A stretch of 15,926 nt of DNA from Desulfofustis sp. (GTDB taxonomy: Bacteria; Desulfobacterota; Desulfobulbia; Desulfobulbales; Desulfocapsaceae): contig JARFQM010000124.1 of assembly GCA_029287755.1 (NCBI GenBank), positions 1 to 15,926 of the forward strand, read 5' to 3'. Made by a program: the position numbers and the translations under genes. Each line of letters begins with the position of its first letter. Positions within the stretch are counted from its first letter, which is position 1. Below, one piece after another: positions 1 to 7,955 of this stretch. The notes below the pieces were generated by a model, which saw only the letters and a list, made by a program, of their open reading frames with translations, was not told the origin of the DNA and did not search any database.

Positions 1-57
1 CTGCCATCCTTGAGAATCGGTTGAACGCTCTCTTTTTGCCGGATTATTACACCACTC

Positions 58-86
58 TTGCAATTAGCTGGTAATTGTTCAATAGT
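58..86 (+). promoter_or_regulatory. Weak candidate promoter with embedded inverted repeat before the membrane protein gene
   Basis: TTGCAA (58-63) and AATAGT (81-86) are 17 bases apart; each matches 4 of 6 bases of the sigma-70 consensus. Between and partly over the boxes lies an inverted repeat, CAATTA, 5 bases, TAATTG (61-77), placed where a repressor could bind. The predicted transcript start would be about 25 bases before the ATG at 119. The match is weak and the rest of bases 1-118 shows no gene. Confidence 0.3.
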
Positions 87-118
87 TCATCACACAATTT
101 GGCGATTAACTACCCCAC

Positions 119-1267
119 ATGCGCATCGATCAACCCATAAACAGGGAATTCTTTCTCGACACGCGGCTGCGCTTTTTTGTCCTGGCCCTGATGGTAATTG
201 CCTTCATGTTTGGCTTCGCCGATCAGGTCTGGGACAAGAATTTCGAGCGGCTCCACATTTTTCTGTTCAATCTCTGCGCCGGGGGATTTACCATTCTCTA
301 CCATACCGAGAATACCCCGTCGCCGTCACCGAGGTGTTATCTTTTCCTCGCGCTCAGCCTGGCTTACGCGCTGCTGGCCTTTCTCCAGATCTATCCGGCG
401 GCGGCACTGACCTCCTTTAGCCTGGGAATTGTGGTCGAAATCATACGCATCCGGGCATTCTCTTTTCTGCCGCTGGAGTTGTTCGATCTCAAGGTATCGG
501 TGGTCGACAAATTTCACCACGCTTCGGTGCTCTGCCTCTCACTGGCGCTATTCATCGCCACCTTCGTGCTGCTCAACGACACCTCCCTGCACTGGCTGCC
601 CTATAAGAATCTGACCCTCAACGTCTTTTTTCTCGGCTACTCCTTTCCGGTTTCACTGATTACCATGTCAGTGATGTTCTCCTTCATCAGAAGAGATATT
701 ACCCAGCCGTTGCGTTACATCAAACAGTCCTTCTTCTGGCTCGTCAATCTGGGCGTCATCATTTTCTTTTTATTCATCATTTTTGAGTTGGCCATCGCCA
801 AATTCCTGATCGCCACCATCCTCTTCATCACCGTACTGATGATCTTCTCCTTCTTTCTGCTCCTCGGTGTTAATCTCCAGCAGAAATATTTTCTGCTTTC
901 GGGAATGACGTTTCTGGTCTTCACCGGCATTACCGGTATTTTCTACATCGAACTGGCCAATTATCCCGATCTCTACTACCGCTGGGGCAGAGTGCTGCTC
1001 GACAGCCATGCCTACCTCTCCCTCTATGGATGGAGCCTCAGCGGCCTGTTGATTCTCATTCGCTGGAACGATTTTCCCCTCAAGCTCAATTCCTGGGCAA
1101 TAATTACATTTCACTGGCTGGTGGTCGGGATTCTTGCTCCGCTGGGTAAGAACAATGTTTTAATTGCGGTGGTTTCGCTGATATCCTACTGCCTTTTTCT
1201 GCATCTCTTCTTCGCCGAAAACAACGCCGCCAGATTCACTGAGAAAGCGCCGCAGAATCGTTCCTAG
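119..1267 (+). CDS. Multi-pass inner-membrane protein of unknown function
   Basis: The 382-residue product is very hydrophobic, with roughly ten to twelve predicted membrane segments separated by short loops. I do not recognise the family. Histidines lie in or beside membrane segments: H46 (ERLHIFLFN), H62 (LYHTE), a double His in KFHHAS, H297 in DSHAYLSLYGW, and H332 in TFHW. The DSHAYLSLYGW patch loosely recalls the HAHLxLFGW helix of haem-copper oxidase subunit I and NnrS-type proteins, so a haem- or metal-binding membrane protein is possible; this is inference from one motif. ATG 119 is the first start in frame, because a TAA lies at 107-109, but it has no clear Shine-Dalgarno sequence. 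It converges on the glycosylase gene, with overlapping stop codons. The gene before it is outside the window. Confidence 0.75.
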   Translation: MRIDQPINREFFLDTRLRFFVLALMVIAFMFGFADQVWDKNFERLHIFLFNLCAGGFTILYHTENTPSPSPRCYLFLALSLAYALLAFLQIYPAAALTSFSLGIVVEIIRIRAFSFLPLELFDLKVSVVDKFHHASVLCLSLALFIATFVLLNDTSLHWLPYKNLTLNVFFLGYSFPVSLITMSVMFSFIRRDITQPLRYIKQSFFWLVNLGVIIFFLFIIFELAIAKFLIATILFITVLMIFSFFLLLGVNLQQKYFLLSGMTFLVFTGITGIFYIELANYPDLYYRWGRVLLDSHAYLSLYGWSLSGLLILIRWNDFPLKLNSWAIITFHWLVVGILAPLGKNNVLIAVVSLISYCLFLHLFFAENNAARFTEKAPQNRS

Positions 1268-2172
1268 GAGAGCCTGTAGCACCCCTCTTCCTCAACCAGA
1301 AGGCCTTCGGATACAAGCGTCGACAACAGGGGTGTGGTTCGATGCTCGGATTGATCGAGCAAGGCAGCTAGAGTGTTCGCATCCAGTCGGGAACGGTGCA
1401 GCAGCAGATCGAGTATTCTGCCGCGCAGCTGGCGGCTGGAGCCTTCGAAGCGCGACTGTTTCCTGTAGCCGCTGCTCTTCCGGCTCAGGTTGCCGATCGT
1501 CTTTTTCAACATAACTCCATAGTCCATCAGCGCATAGAACCAGTCGCGCGGATTATCTCTGTCCATGGTCTGTTCGACCAGAGCCATGATTGCAGCGTCA
1601 GCGACACCAGTTTGGTCGGGGAAAAAAAAGTGAATGAACACCGTTCTGATATTGGTTTCAATGAAAGGGTACGGGGTGTTGAAGGCGAACACACAGATAG
1701 AGGCCGCCGTCGCCTTACCGATACCAGAGAAGCGCACCAGCACGTGCGGATCGTCGGGCAGAACCGAGTCAAACTCGTCAACCACCGTGCGGGCAATATC
1801 ATGCAGGTACTTGGCCCTGCGGTTGTAGCCTAAGCCCTTCCAGAGGCGCAGTACTTCGCTGAAGTCGGCGGCGGCCAGCTCCTGAAAGCCCGGGAACCTG
1901 TCGACAAAGGCTCTGAATTTTTCCTCCACCCGGCCGGTCTGGGTTTGCTGGAGCATGATTTCCGAGACCAGAACCCGGTAAGGCGAGAGCTCCGAGCGCC
2001 AACTGAACTTTCTGCCCCTGGTCTGGTAAAAGGCAAGGATATCTCTTCTGAATACCTCCATGCTCTCTTCACAGACACCGTGGGTCGCCAAGAACTCGGG
2101 CCAGTCTCGGCCGTAGGGTGCATCCCCTTCTTTCATCTTTGTGGAATTGCCGGAATCGGTAAAGGGGTCCAT
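1264..2172 (-). CDS. MutY-type A/G-specific adenine glycosylase lacking the Fe-S cluster (HhH-GPD family)
   Basis: This base-excision repair protein is expected to remove adenine mispaired with 8-oxoguanine. The HhH-GPD fold is clear: SEIMLQQTQTG (residues 70-80) carries the glutamate E71, equivalent to MutY E37, and the hairpin FSGIGKATAAS is at 148-158. Where E. coli MutY has the catalytic Asp138 in DGNV, this protein has E172 in ETNI. The four-cysteine Fe-S loop expected after ALMDYG (about 214-219) is missing; the protein has only three cysteines (34, 160, 298). There is no NUDIX-like MutT domain. Residues about 249-302 look like a small winged-helix tail. Members with the FIETNIR and KQSRFEGS signatures recur in other bacteria as far as I recall, so this is probably a genuine subfamily and not a decayed gene. 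It starts 9 bases after the DUF808 stop, with AAGAG as a weak ribosome site; M13 or M38 could be the true start. Substrate preference is uncertain. Confidence 0.85.
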   Translation of the reverse strand: MDPFTDSGNSTKMKEGDAPYGRDWPEFLATHGVCEESMEVFRRDILAFYQTRGRKFSWRSELSPYRVLVSEIMLQQTQTGRVEEKFRAFVDRFPGFQELAAADFSEVLRLWKGLGYNRRAKYLHDIARTVVDEFDSVLPDDPHVLVRFSGIGKATAASICVFAFNTPYPFIETNIRTVFIHFFFPDQTGVADAAIMALVEQTMDRDNPRDWFYALMDYGVMLKKTIGNLSRKSSGYRKQSRFEGSSRQLRGRILDLLLHRSRLDANTLAALLDQSEHRTTPLLSTLVSEGLLVEEEGCYRLS

Positions 2173-2181
2173 GGTCTCTTG

Positions 2182-3054
2182 CTATGAGCGAATTTTCAGC
2201 ACCAGCTGCTGAGCTGCCAGCAGGACTGTGCCGACAACTCCGCCCACCAGCAGGTTGATAAAAAAGGCCGGCAGCACCTCGACAGCAAGGTGCAGGGCAT
2301 GGAGATTGTGAGTGAACATCCCGCCCCCGACCAGCAGCATGGCAATGGTGCCAATCACCCCGAGCGCCCTGATCACCCAAGGCAGAGAGGCGACCAGAAG
2401 TGATCCCGCCGCCCTGACCATTGCGGCGATGGCCCCTTTGAGCCGCCTTGCTCGGGCGATCAGAAAGATTCCCATATCGTCCATTCTGACGATCAGCGCC
2501 ACCACCCCGTAGACCCCCACCGTCGCCAGGATGGCGATCAGGGTAACGACGATAACCTGCATGATCAAGGGCTGTTCCATTACCGTGCCCAGTGCGATCA
2601 TGATGATTTCTATGGAGAGAATAAAGTCGGTGCGGACCGCCGACTTTATTTTGACTATCTCTTTTTCGAGCAATTCTCTTTCGTCGACCGCTGTTTGAAT
2701 CGAGGGTTTCTCATGTCCCTGGTGGCTAAAGTAGTGCAAGATCTTCTCCATCCCTTCAAAACTCAGGTAGCAGCCGCCCAAGAGCAGGATCGGGACAATC
2801 AGCCAGGAAGCGTAGGCGCTGAGCAACAGGGCCAGCGGCACAATGATCACCTTATTGATGAAAGAGCCTTTGGTGATCGCCCATAACACCGGCAGCTCAC
2901 GCGAAGCGCGGAAACCGGTGGCCCGCTCGGCATTGACTGCCAGATCGTCGCCCAGGATGCCGGCCGTCTTCTTGGCCGCCAGTTTACTCATCACGGCCGC
3001 ATCGTCCAGGAGCACGGCAATATCATCCAGAATCGCAAAAAGTCCGCCGGTCAT
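2182..3054 (-). CDS. DUF808 (YedI-like) membrane protein
   Basis: The 290-residue protein opens with LFAILDDIAVLLDDAAVMSK, then KTAGILGDDLAVNAE and the ELPVLWAITKGSFINK segment, which together are typical of the DUF808/YedI family. Length and order match the family's usual form of about 290-310 residues. Several hydrophobic segments follow (residues about 65-95, 145-170, 175-195, 215-240, 255-280), so it sits in the inner membrane. The biochemical function of the family is not known. AAGGA, 6 bases before ATG 3054, supports this start. The glycosylase gene follows 9 bases after its stop, so the two are probably co-transcribed. A 119-base gap separates it from the lipB-lipA gene upstream. That gap has no clear hairpin-plus-T-run terminator, so read-through from the gcv operon is possible. 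Confidence 0.88.
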   Translation of the reverse strand: MTGGLFAILDDIAVLLDDAAVMSKLAAKKTAGILGDDLAVNAERATGFRASRELPVLWAITKGSFINKVIIVPLALLLSAYASWLIVPILLLGGCYLSFEGMEKILHYFSHQGHEKPSIQTAVDERELLEKEIVKIKSAVRTDFILSIEIIMIALGTVMEQPLIMQVIVVTLIAILATVGVYGVVALIVRMDDMGIFLIARARRLKGAIAAMVRAAGSLLVASLPWVIRALGVIGTIAMLLVGGGMFTHNLHALHLAVEVLPAFFINLLVGGVVGTVLLAAQQLVLKIRS

Positions 3055-3173
3055 CTTCGGTCCTTGGTGATTTCTCTATGTTTACACCGCCCAATTTCTC
3101 GTCTGCATGCTACTACGACAAAACGATGGATACAATAATCCGGGCGGCGGCGACCAGGGTGGGGGACATTGCT

Positions 3174-4739
3174 TCAGGCTTTGATGATCTGCTTATGCAG
3201 ACTGCGGTAAAGGTGACCCGCCCGGTATGAACTGCGCACATGCGGGCCGGCAGCAATGGCGCCGAAGCCCAGTGTGCGGGCTATCTCTTTGAGATCCTCG
3301 AACTCCTCTGGCGGGACGAACCTGCTGACCGGCAGATGTTCGGCGGTCGGCTGCAGATACTGACCGATGGTGAGAATTTCGCAGCCCGCTTCCCGCAGGT
3401 CTTGCAAAGTCTCCACCAACGCCTTCCTGCTTTCACCGAGACCGACCATGATACCGGATTTGGTAACCAGCGATGCATCAAATCTCCTCACCCGTCGCAA
3501 CAGTTTTAGCGAGCGCTCGTAGATGGCCTGCGGCCGCACAACCGGATAGAGCTCAGCCACCGTCTCGATATTGTGGTTGAGCACTGCAGGTCTGCTCCGG
3601 CAGATCGACTCAAGAGCCCATTCATCTCCCTGCAGATCAGGGATGAGGAGTTCGACGAGCGTATCCGGGCAACGGGCTCGAATCGCTTCGATCGTGGCCA
3701 CGAAATGGGACGCTCCGCCATCGGCAAGATCATCCCTGGTGACCGAGGTTACCACCGCATAGTCCAGCTTCATTTCCGCCACTGCCGCGGCGATTCGCTC
3801 CGGCTCATCGCGGTCGAGACCTTCGAGCGGGCCGCCCTGAACCGCGCAGAACCGGCAGTTTCTGGTGCAGCGCTCCCCCATAATCATAAAGGTGGCCGTC
3901 CCCTTGCCGTAGCATTCGAACTGATTGGGGCAGCGGGCTGCGCTGCAGACGGTATGGAGATTGGTGGTGCCCACCAGGCGCCTGATGCGTTCGTAATCGG
4001 GGCTGGCCGGCAGACGTTTTTTCAGCCATTTCGGCTTGGCCTGACGAGCGGCGGCAGAGTTGGTCTTTTCCCCACTCTCACCGCAGACCACTGCAGTACG
4101 TGCCGGCACCTCCTGAAAGGCCGTTTCGAGTCGTTCTCTCAGCACCTGCCGTACCAGGTCGATATCGATAGCGCCCTGCAACTCCCGGGCCATCGAAGTC
4201 ATAGCCACGTCGTTCAGGCCGCAGGGATTAACCCAGGAAAACGGGGTGAGATCCAGGTTCACATTCAAGGCCAAGCCGTGAAAGGCAACCCCTCGCTTAA
4301 CCGCGATACCGATACTGCCTATTTTGCGCGACCCTACCCAGATACCCCGATTCCTCGAATCTACTTGAGCCGCGATACCGAATTCCCCGACTACGGAGTG
4401 CATAATCGCTTCGAGCAAGCCGACGAAATCGATCACGCTCAGCCCCCGGCGCTTGAGGTTGACCACGGGATAGCAGACCAGCTGACCGGGACCATGGTAA
4501 GTTACTTCCCCGCCTCGCTCGACCCGCAGCACTTCGATGTCTCTGTCAGCCAGGAACTCGTCGCTGACCACTATGTGGCTGGCAGCTCCGTTACGGCCCA
4601 GGGTAAATACCGGTGGATGCTCGAGGACCAGGCAGGTATCGACCATCTCCGGATCGTTTTGCAGCCTGTCAACCAGCTCGAGCTGCCGGCCGTGCGCCTC
4701 CCGATAGCTGACCAGGCCCAATGATTGAACCTCGAGCAT
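3174..4739 (-). CDS. lipBA: Fused octanoyltransferase-lipoyl synthase (LipB-LipA)
   Basis: One 521-residue frame carries both steps of lipoyl assembly. Residues 1 to about 215 are LipB, which moves octanoate from acyl carrier protein onto the target lysine: it has the RGGEVTYHGPGQ motif, the probable catalytic K139 (SRKIGSIG) and C173 (NPCGLND). A linker of about 20 polar residues follows. From K235 to the end it is LipA, a radical SAM enzyme that inserts two sulfurs: auxiliary-cluster cysteines C265, C270, C276 (CX4CX5C), radical SAM cysteines C291, C295, C298 (CX3CX2C), and the C-terminal RSSY serine motif at 502-505. All key residues of both enzymes are present, so both halves should be active. 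It starts 11 bases after gcvPB, with only a weak ribosome site, and closes the gcv operon. Its product would lipoylate the GcvH encoded four genes earlier. Most bacteria encode LipA and LipB separately; I recall such fusions in some Desulfobacterota. Confidence 0.95.
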   Translation of the reverse strand: MLEVQSLGLVSYREAHGRQLELVDRLQNDPEMVDTCLVLEHPPVFTLGRNGAASHIVVSDEFLADRDIEVLRVERGGEVTYHGPGQLVCYPVVNLKRRGLSVIDFVGLLEAIMHSVVGEFGIAAQVDSRNRGIWVGSRKIGSIGIAVKRGVAFHGLALNVNLDLTPFSWVNPCGLNDVAMTSMARELQGAIDIDLVRQVLRERLETAFQEVPARTAVVCGESGEKTNSAAARQAKPKWLKKRLPASPDYERIRRLVGTTNLHTVCSAARCPNQFECYGKGTATFMIMGERCTRNCRFCAVQGGPLEGLDRDEPERIAAAVAEMKLDYAVVTSVTRDDLADGGASHFVATIEAIRARCPDTLVELLIPDLQGDEWALESICRSRPAVLNHNIETVAELYPVVRPQAIYERSLKLLRRVRRFDASLVTKSGIMVGLGESRKALVETLQDLREAGCEILTIGQYLQPTAEHLPVSRFVPPEEFEDLKEIARTLGFGAIAAGPHVRSSYRAGHLYRSLHKQIIKA

Positions 4740-4750
4740 TGCTCTGGCCG

Positions 4751-6208
4751 CTACCCTGTCAGGCAGGGCTTACGGGCCGCCAGGGTTTCATCCAGACGTC
4801 GGACTTTGGCAATCACCGGTGCCTCGCGGAGTCTTTCCCCATCTTTCGTGGCCTCCTGCGCGATAGTTTTGCACACCTCAATGAAGGTGTCGAGATCATT
4901 CTTGCATTCGGTCTCCGTCGGTTCAACCATGATCGCCCCGGGCACCACCAGGGGGAAATAGATGGTGGGCGGATGATAGCCGTGGTCGATCAGCCGTTTG
5001 GCCATATCGAGGGTAGTTACCTTGAAGGGCTGCTGTCTGGCATCTGAAAAAACGCATTCATGCATACAGGGTCGATCATAGGCCAGTGCAAAGGTGTCCA
5101 AGAGCCGTGCTTTTACATAAGCTCCGTTCAACACGGCGAGCTGGCTCGCCTTTTTCAGGTTATCCGGGCCCATGGAGAGAATATAGCTGTAGGCTCTGAT
5201 CAGGACACTGACATTGCCGAAGAAGCCATGCACCCGGCCGATTGAATCCTCGCTCTCGGTCTCCAGTACATACCCATTGTCTGAGGCGGCGACCCGGGGT
5301 ACCGGCAGATAGGGCGCCAGATCAGCGCTAACGCAAATGGGTCCCGACCCGGGACCTCCGCCGCCATGGGGAGTGGAAAAGGTTTTGTGAAGATTCAGGT
5401 GGACGGCATCAATGCCGCAGCGCTTGATGTCGACAATACCCATGATGGCATTCATATTGGCGCCGTCGCCGTAGACCAGACCGCCACGCTCATGGACGAT
5501 GGTGGTAATCTCCCTGATATGTTCTTCAAACAGCCCCAAGGTGTTGGGATTGGTCACCATGATGCCCACGGTCTCGTCATCCATCAGCTCTTTGACCGCC
5601 GCCGGATCGAGGATGCCTTTTTCTCCGGAGGCAATGGGCACGGAAGTGAACCCGCAGAGAGCGGCACTCGCGGGGTTGGTGCCATGGGCGGTGTCTGGAA
5701 TCAGAATTTTGGTACGCTTTTCATTCTTTTTACGGAAATAGGCGGCAAACATGAGCATCGCCGTCAATTCTCCCTGGGCCCCGGCGGAAGGCTGCAGCGA
5801 CACCGCATCCATCCCGGTGATACGCGCCAGATACTCCTGCAGTTCATAATGCAGTTTAAGGATCCCCTGGGAGAATTCCGCTTCGAGCAGAGGGTGAGCC
5901 GAGGCCAGCCCCGGGGTGGCTGCCATTTTCTCGTTGATCTTGGGATTGTACTTCATGGTGCATGATCCCAGCGGGTACATGCCGGTATCGATCCCGAAGT
6001 TCCACTGACTGAGCCGGGTGTAGTGTCGCACCACGTCGAGTTCACCCAGATCGGGAAAGTCGGGACCCTCACCCAGCAGCCCCTCGTCCACCTTCTCTTC
6101 CGGGACATCGCTCGGCGGCATGCTGTATGCCATTCTGCCCGGCTTTCCCTTTTCCCAGAGCAGAGGTTCTTCCAGAATGAGGCCGTTGGTTCCAGGTCCG
6201 TGTGTCAT
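4751..6208 (-). CDS. gcvPB: Glycine dehydrogenase (decarboxylating) subunit 2
   Basis: This is the C-terminal half of the split P-protein; with subunit 1 it decarboxylates glycine and loads the aminomethyl group on lipoyl-GcvH. The PLP-binding lysine is K275 in HLNLHKTFSTPHGGGGPG, followed by the glycine-rich loop typical of GcvP. Other family landmarks are YPLGSCTMKYNPKINE (about 79-94), QPSAGAQGELTAML and TAHGTNPASA. At 485 residues it has the usual length for subunit 2 (about 480-500). Its ATG overlaps the gcvPA stop as ATGA, and a GAGGTG ribosome site lies inside the end of gcvPA, so translation is probably coupled. That fits a complex needing equal amounts of both subunits. The lipB-lipA gene begins 11 bases after its stop. 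Confidence 0.96.
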   Translation of the reverse strand: MTHGPGTNGLILEEPLLWEKGKPGRMAYSMPPSDVPEEKVDEGLLGEGPDFPDLGELDVVRHYTRLSQWNFGIDTGMYPLGSCTMKYNPKINEKMAATPGLASAHPLLEAEFSQGILKLHYELQEYLARITGMDAVSLQPSAGAQGELTAMLMFAAYFRKKNEKRTKILIPDTAHGTNPASAALCGFTSVPIASGEKGILDPAAVKELMDDETVGIMVTNPNTLGLFEEHIREITTIVHERGGLVYGDGANMNAIMGIVDIKRCGIDAVHLNLHKTFSTPHGGGGPGSGPICVSADLAPYLPVPRVAASDNGYVLETESEDSIGRVHGFFGNVSVLIRAYSYILSMGPDNLKKASQLAVLNGAYVKARLLDTFALAYDRPCMHECVFSDARQQPFKVTTLDMAKRLIDHGYHPPTIYFPLVVPGAIMVEPTETECKNDLDTFIEVCKTIAQEATKDGERLREAPVIAKVRRLDETLAARKPCLTG

Positions 6209-7539
6209 CGGCGCACCTCTTCGAGTACTTCATCGATTATGGTTTTGGAGACGGTTTCCGTTGCACAGAACAGAAACGCATTGCCAAGATCGGGGTAGAA
6301 GGATGCCAGCGGCAGACCGGCAACAATCCCCTTGCCCCGCAGCCGTTCCCGTGCCGGTCCGAAATCGTCAGGGAAGACAACCGCAAATTCATTGAACACC
6401 GGACCACTGAATAGCGGTCTGGCTCCGGCAGCCAGCAACCCTTTACGCAGGTAGGCCGCCTTGTCGTAATTGAGCTTTGCCAGTTGACGCAGCCCGGTGC
6501 GGCCCAGTGTCGCCATCTGGATGGCGGCGGTCATGGCGCACAGCCCCTGGTTGGAACAGATATTGGAGGTCGCCTTTTCCCTGCGAATATGCTGTTCCCG
6601 GGTCGACAGCGTCAGCACGAACCCGCGTTTACCGTCCATGTCGACCGTTTGGCCGACCACCCGGCCCGGCATACTTCTGACAAACTGCTGCTTGCAGCCA
6701 AACATCCCCAGTCCGGCCCCGCCGAAGGATTGTTTCATCCCGAAACTCTGTCCCTCCCCGCAGACGATGTCGGCCCCGACCGAGCCGGGACTCTTGAACA
6801 GCCCAAAACTCAGAGGTTCACTGAAGCAGGCGACGTACAGGGCCCCAAGACCGTGAACCAGTTCGGCGCCGGCCGCGTGATCCTCAATGACCCCGAAAAA
6901 GTTCGGCGATTGCAGTGCCATGCCGGCCAGGTCGTCGATCTCGTCAAGGCCTGAGAGATCAGTTCTACCGTCCTCGCCCAGGGAAAGCTCGACGATCTCA
7001 AACGGTCCCGGCGCCAGGTACGTTCTCACCACTTCACGGTAATGGGGGTGGACAGCCGAGGATATGGCCACCGTGCGCTTCTTTTTGCCGATCCGGAGCG
7101 TCATCAGCAGCGCCTCCGCAAGAGCCGAAGCCCCGTCATACATGGAGGCATTGGCCACTTCTGTGCCCAACAGCCTGGCAGTGAGGGTCTGAAACTCAAA
7201 AATTCCCTGGAGCGTGCCCTGGGCCATTTCCGGCTGATAGGGAGTGTAGGAGGTGAGAAATTCAGCGCGGCCCGAAAGACTGCGGACAATTTCCGGCTGG
7301 TGATGGTCATAGCTTCCCGCCCCGATCAGGACCGCCCTGCTGGAACCGGTAAACATCGACTTTCCCAAATCCTCGAGATGGTCCGTCAACTCCCACTCCG
7401 ACAGCGGTCCTGGTATATCGATATCCCCTTCATAGCGCACGTCATCAGGAAGATGGGCGAACAGGTCGTCGAGTGACTGCTGACCGGTCGCCGCCAGCAT
7501 CTCACCAATCTCTTCTTCAGTGTGAGGCAGATAACGCAT
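6205..7539 (-). CDS. gcvPA: Glycine dehydrogenase (decarboxylating) subunit 1
   Basis: This is the N-terminal half of the split P-protein and lacks the PLP lysine, which is on subunit 2. Recognisable parts are the start MRYLPHTEEEIGEML, the YTPYQPEMAQGTLQGIFEFQT block (about 97-117), the NASMYDGASALAEA block, and FGGAGLGMFGCK near 270. The length (444 residues) is normal for GcvPA. The ribosome site AAGGG lies at the 3' end of gcvH, 7 bases before the ATG, which supports this start. The gene overlaps gcvPB by 4 bases. Split P-proteins of this kind are common in Gram-positives, archaea, Thermotogae and Desulfobacterota; E. coli-type bacteria have the fused form. Confidence 0.96.
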   Translation of the reverse strand: MRYLPHTEEEIGEMLAATGQQSLDDLFAHLPDDVRYEGDIDIPGPLSEWELTDHLEDLGKSMFTGSSRAVLIGAGSYDHHQPEIVRSLSGRAEFLTSYTPYQPEMAQGTLQGIFEFQTLTARLLGTEVANASMYDGASALAEALLMTLRIGKKKRTVAISSAVHPHYREVVRTYLAPGPFEIVELSLGEDGRTDLSGLDEIDDLAGMALQSPNFFGVIEDHAAGAELVHGLGALYVACFSEPLSFGLFKSPGSVGADIVCGEGQSFGMKQSFGGAGLGMFGCKQQFVRSMPGRVVGQTVDMDGKRGFVLTLSTREQHIRREKATSNICSNQGLCAMTAAIQMATLGRTGLRQLAKLNYDKAAYLRKGLLAAGARPLFSGPVFNEFAVVFPDDFGPARERLRGKGIVAGLPLASFYPDLGNAFLFCATETVSKTIIDEVLEEVRR

Positions 7540-7543
7540 GAGC

Positions 7544-7939
7544 TTACCCTTTTAACATCGCCACATAGTCGTCTTTGCTGAGCAGTTCGTCATATTGATC
7601 GATGTCGGCTGGACGAACCTCAACAATCCAATTCGCATAAGGGTCTTCGTTAAGCAGTTCGGGCGCATCCTCAAGTTCGCTGTTCACCGCGATTATTTCA
7701 CCGCTCACCGGCAGGTAAATCTCGGATACCGCCTTCAACGACTCAAGCGTTCCGAACTCCTCATCCCGCTCGAACATCGAGCCCGGTTCCGGCAGTTCGA
7801 CAAAGACGATGTCGCCAAGCTGGTCCTGAGCGTAGTCGCTTATGCCGATTCTGATGATGCCCCCCTCTTTGGCCGCCCACTCATGTTCCTTGCTGTAGTA
7901 GATATCACCCGGCAGATTCAATTCATCGATTTCTTTCAT
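7544..7939 (-). CDS. gcvH: Glycine cleavage system H protein
   Basis: The small lipoyl carrier shuttles the aminomethyl group from GcvP to GcvT and is then reoxidised by dihydrolipoamide dehydrogenase, which is not encoded here. The lipoyl lysine is K69 (counted from the ATG at 7939) in ESLKAVSEIY; the preceding GDIVFVELPEPG and the following PVSGEIIAVN are family signatures. At 131 residues it is of normal size. I chose ATG 7939 because GAGG lies 7 bases before it. A GTG two codons upstream (7945) is in frame but overlaps that ribosome site. The gene sits 16 bases after gcvT and 4 bases before gcvPA. The lysine is the expected target of the LipB-LipA protein at the end of the operon. Confidence 0.96.
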   Translation of the reverse strand: MKEIDELNLPGDIYYSKEHEWAAKEGGIIRIGISDYAQDQLGDIVFVELPEPGSMFERDEEFGTLESLKAVSEIYLPVSGEIIAVNSELEDAPELLNEDPYANWIVEVRPADIDQYDELLSKDDYVAMLKG

Positions 7940-7955
7940 GGTCACCCCTCTGCAT

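Noticed and set aside
3055..3173. Intrinsic terminator between lipB-lipA and the DUF808 gene
   Set aside because: No GC-rich stem followed by a T run could be found on the minus strand.
3573..4724. 383-codon open frame on the plus strand
   Set aside because: It is antisense to the lipB-lipA gene, whose product has all catalytic motifs; the plus-strand peptide has no recognisable domain. It arises from GC-biased codon use.
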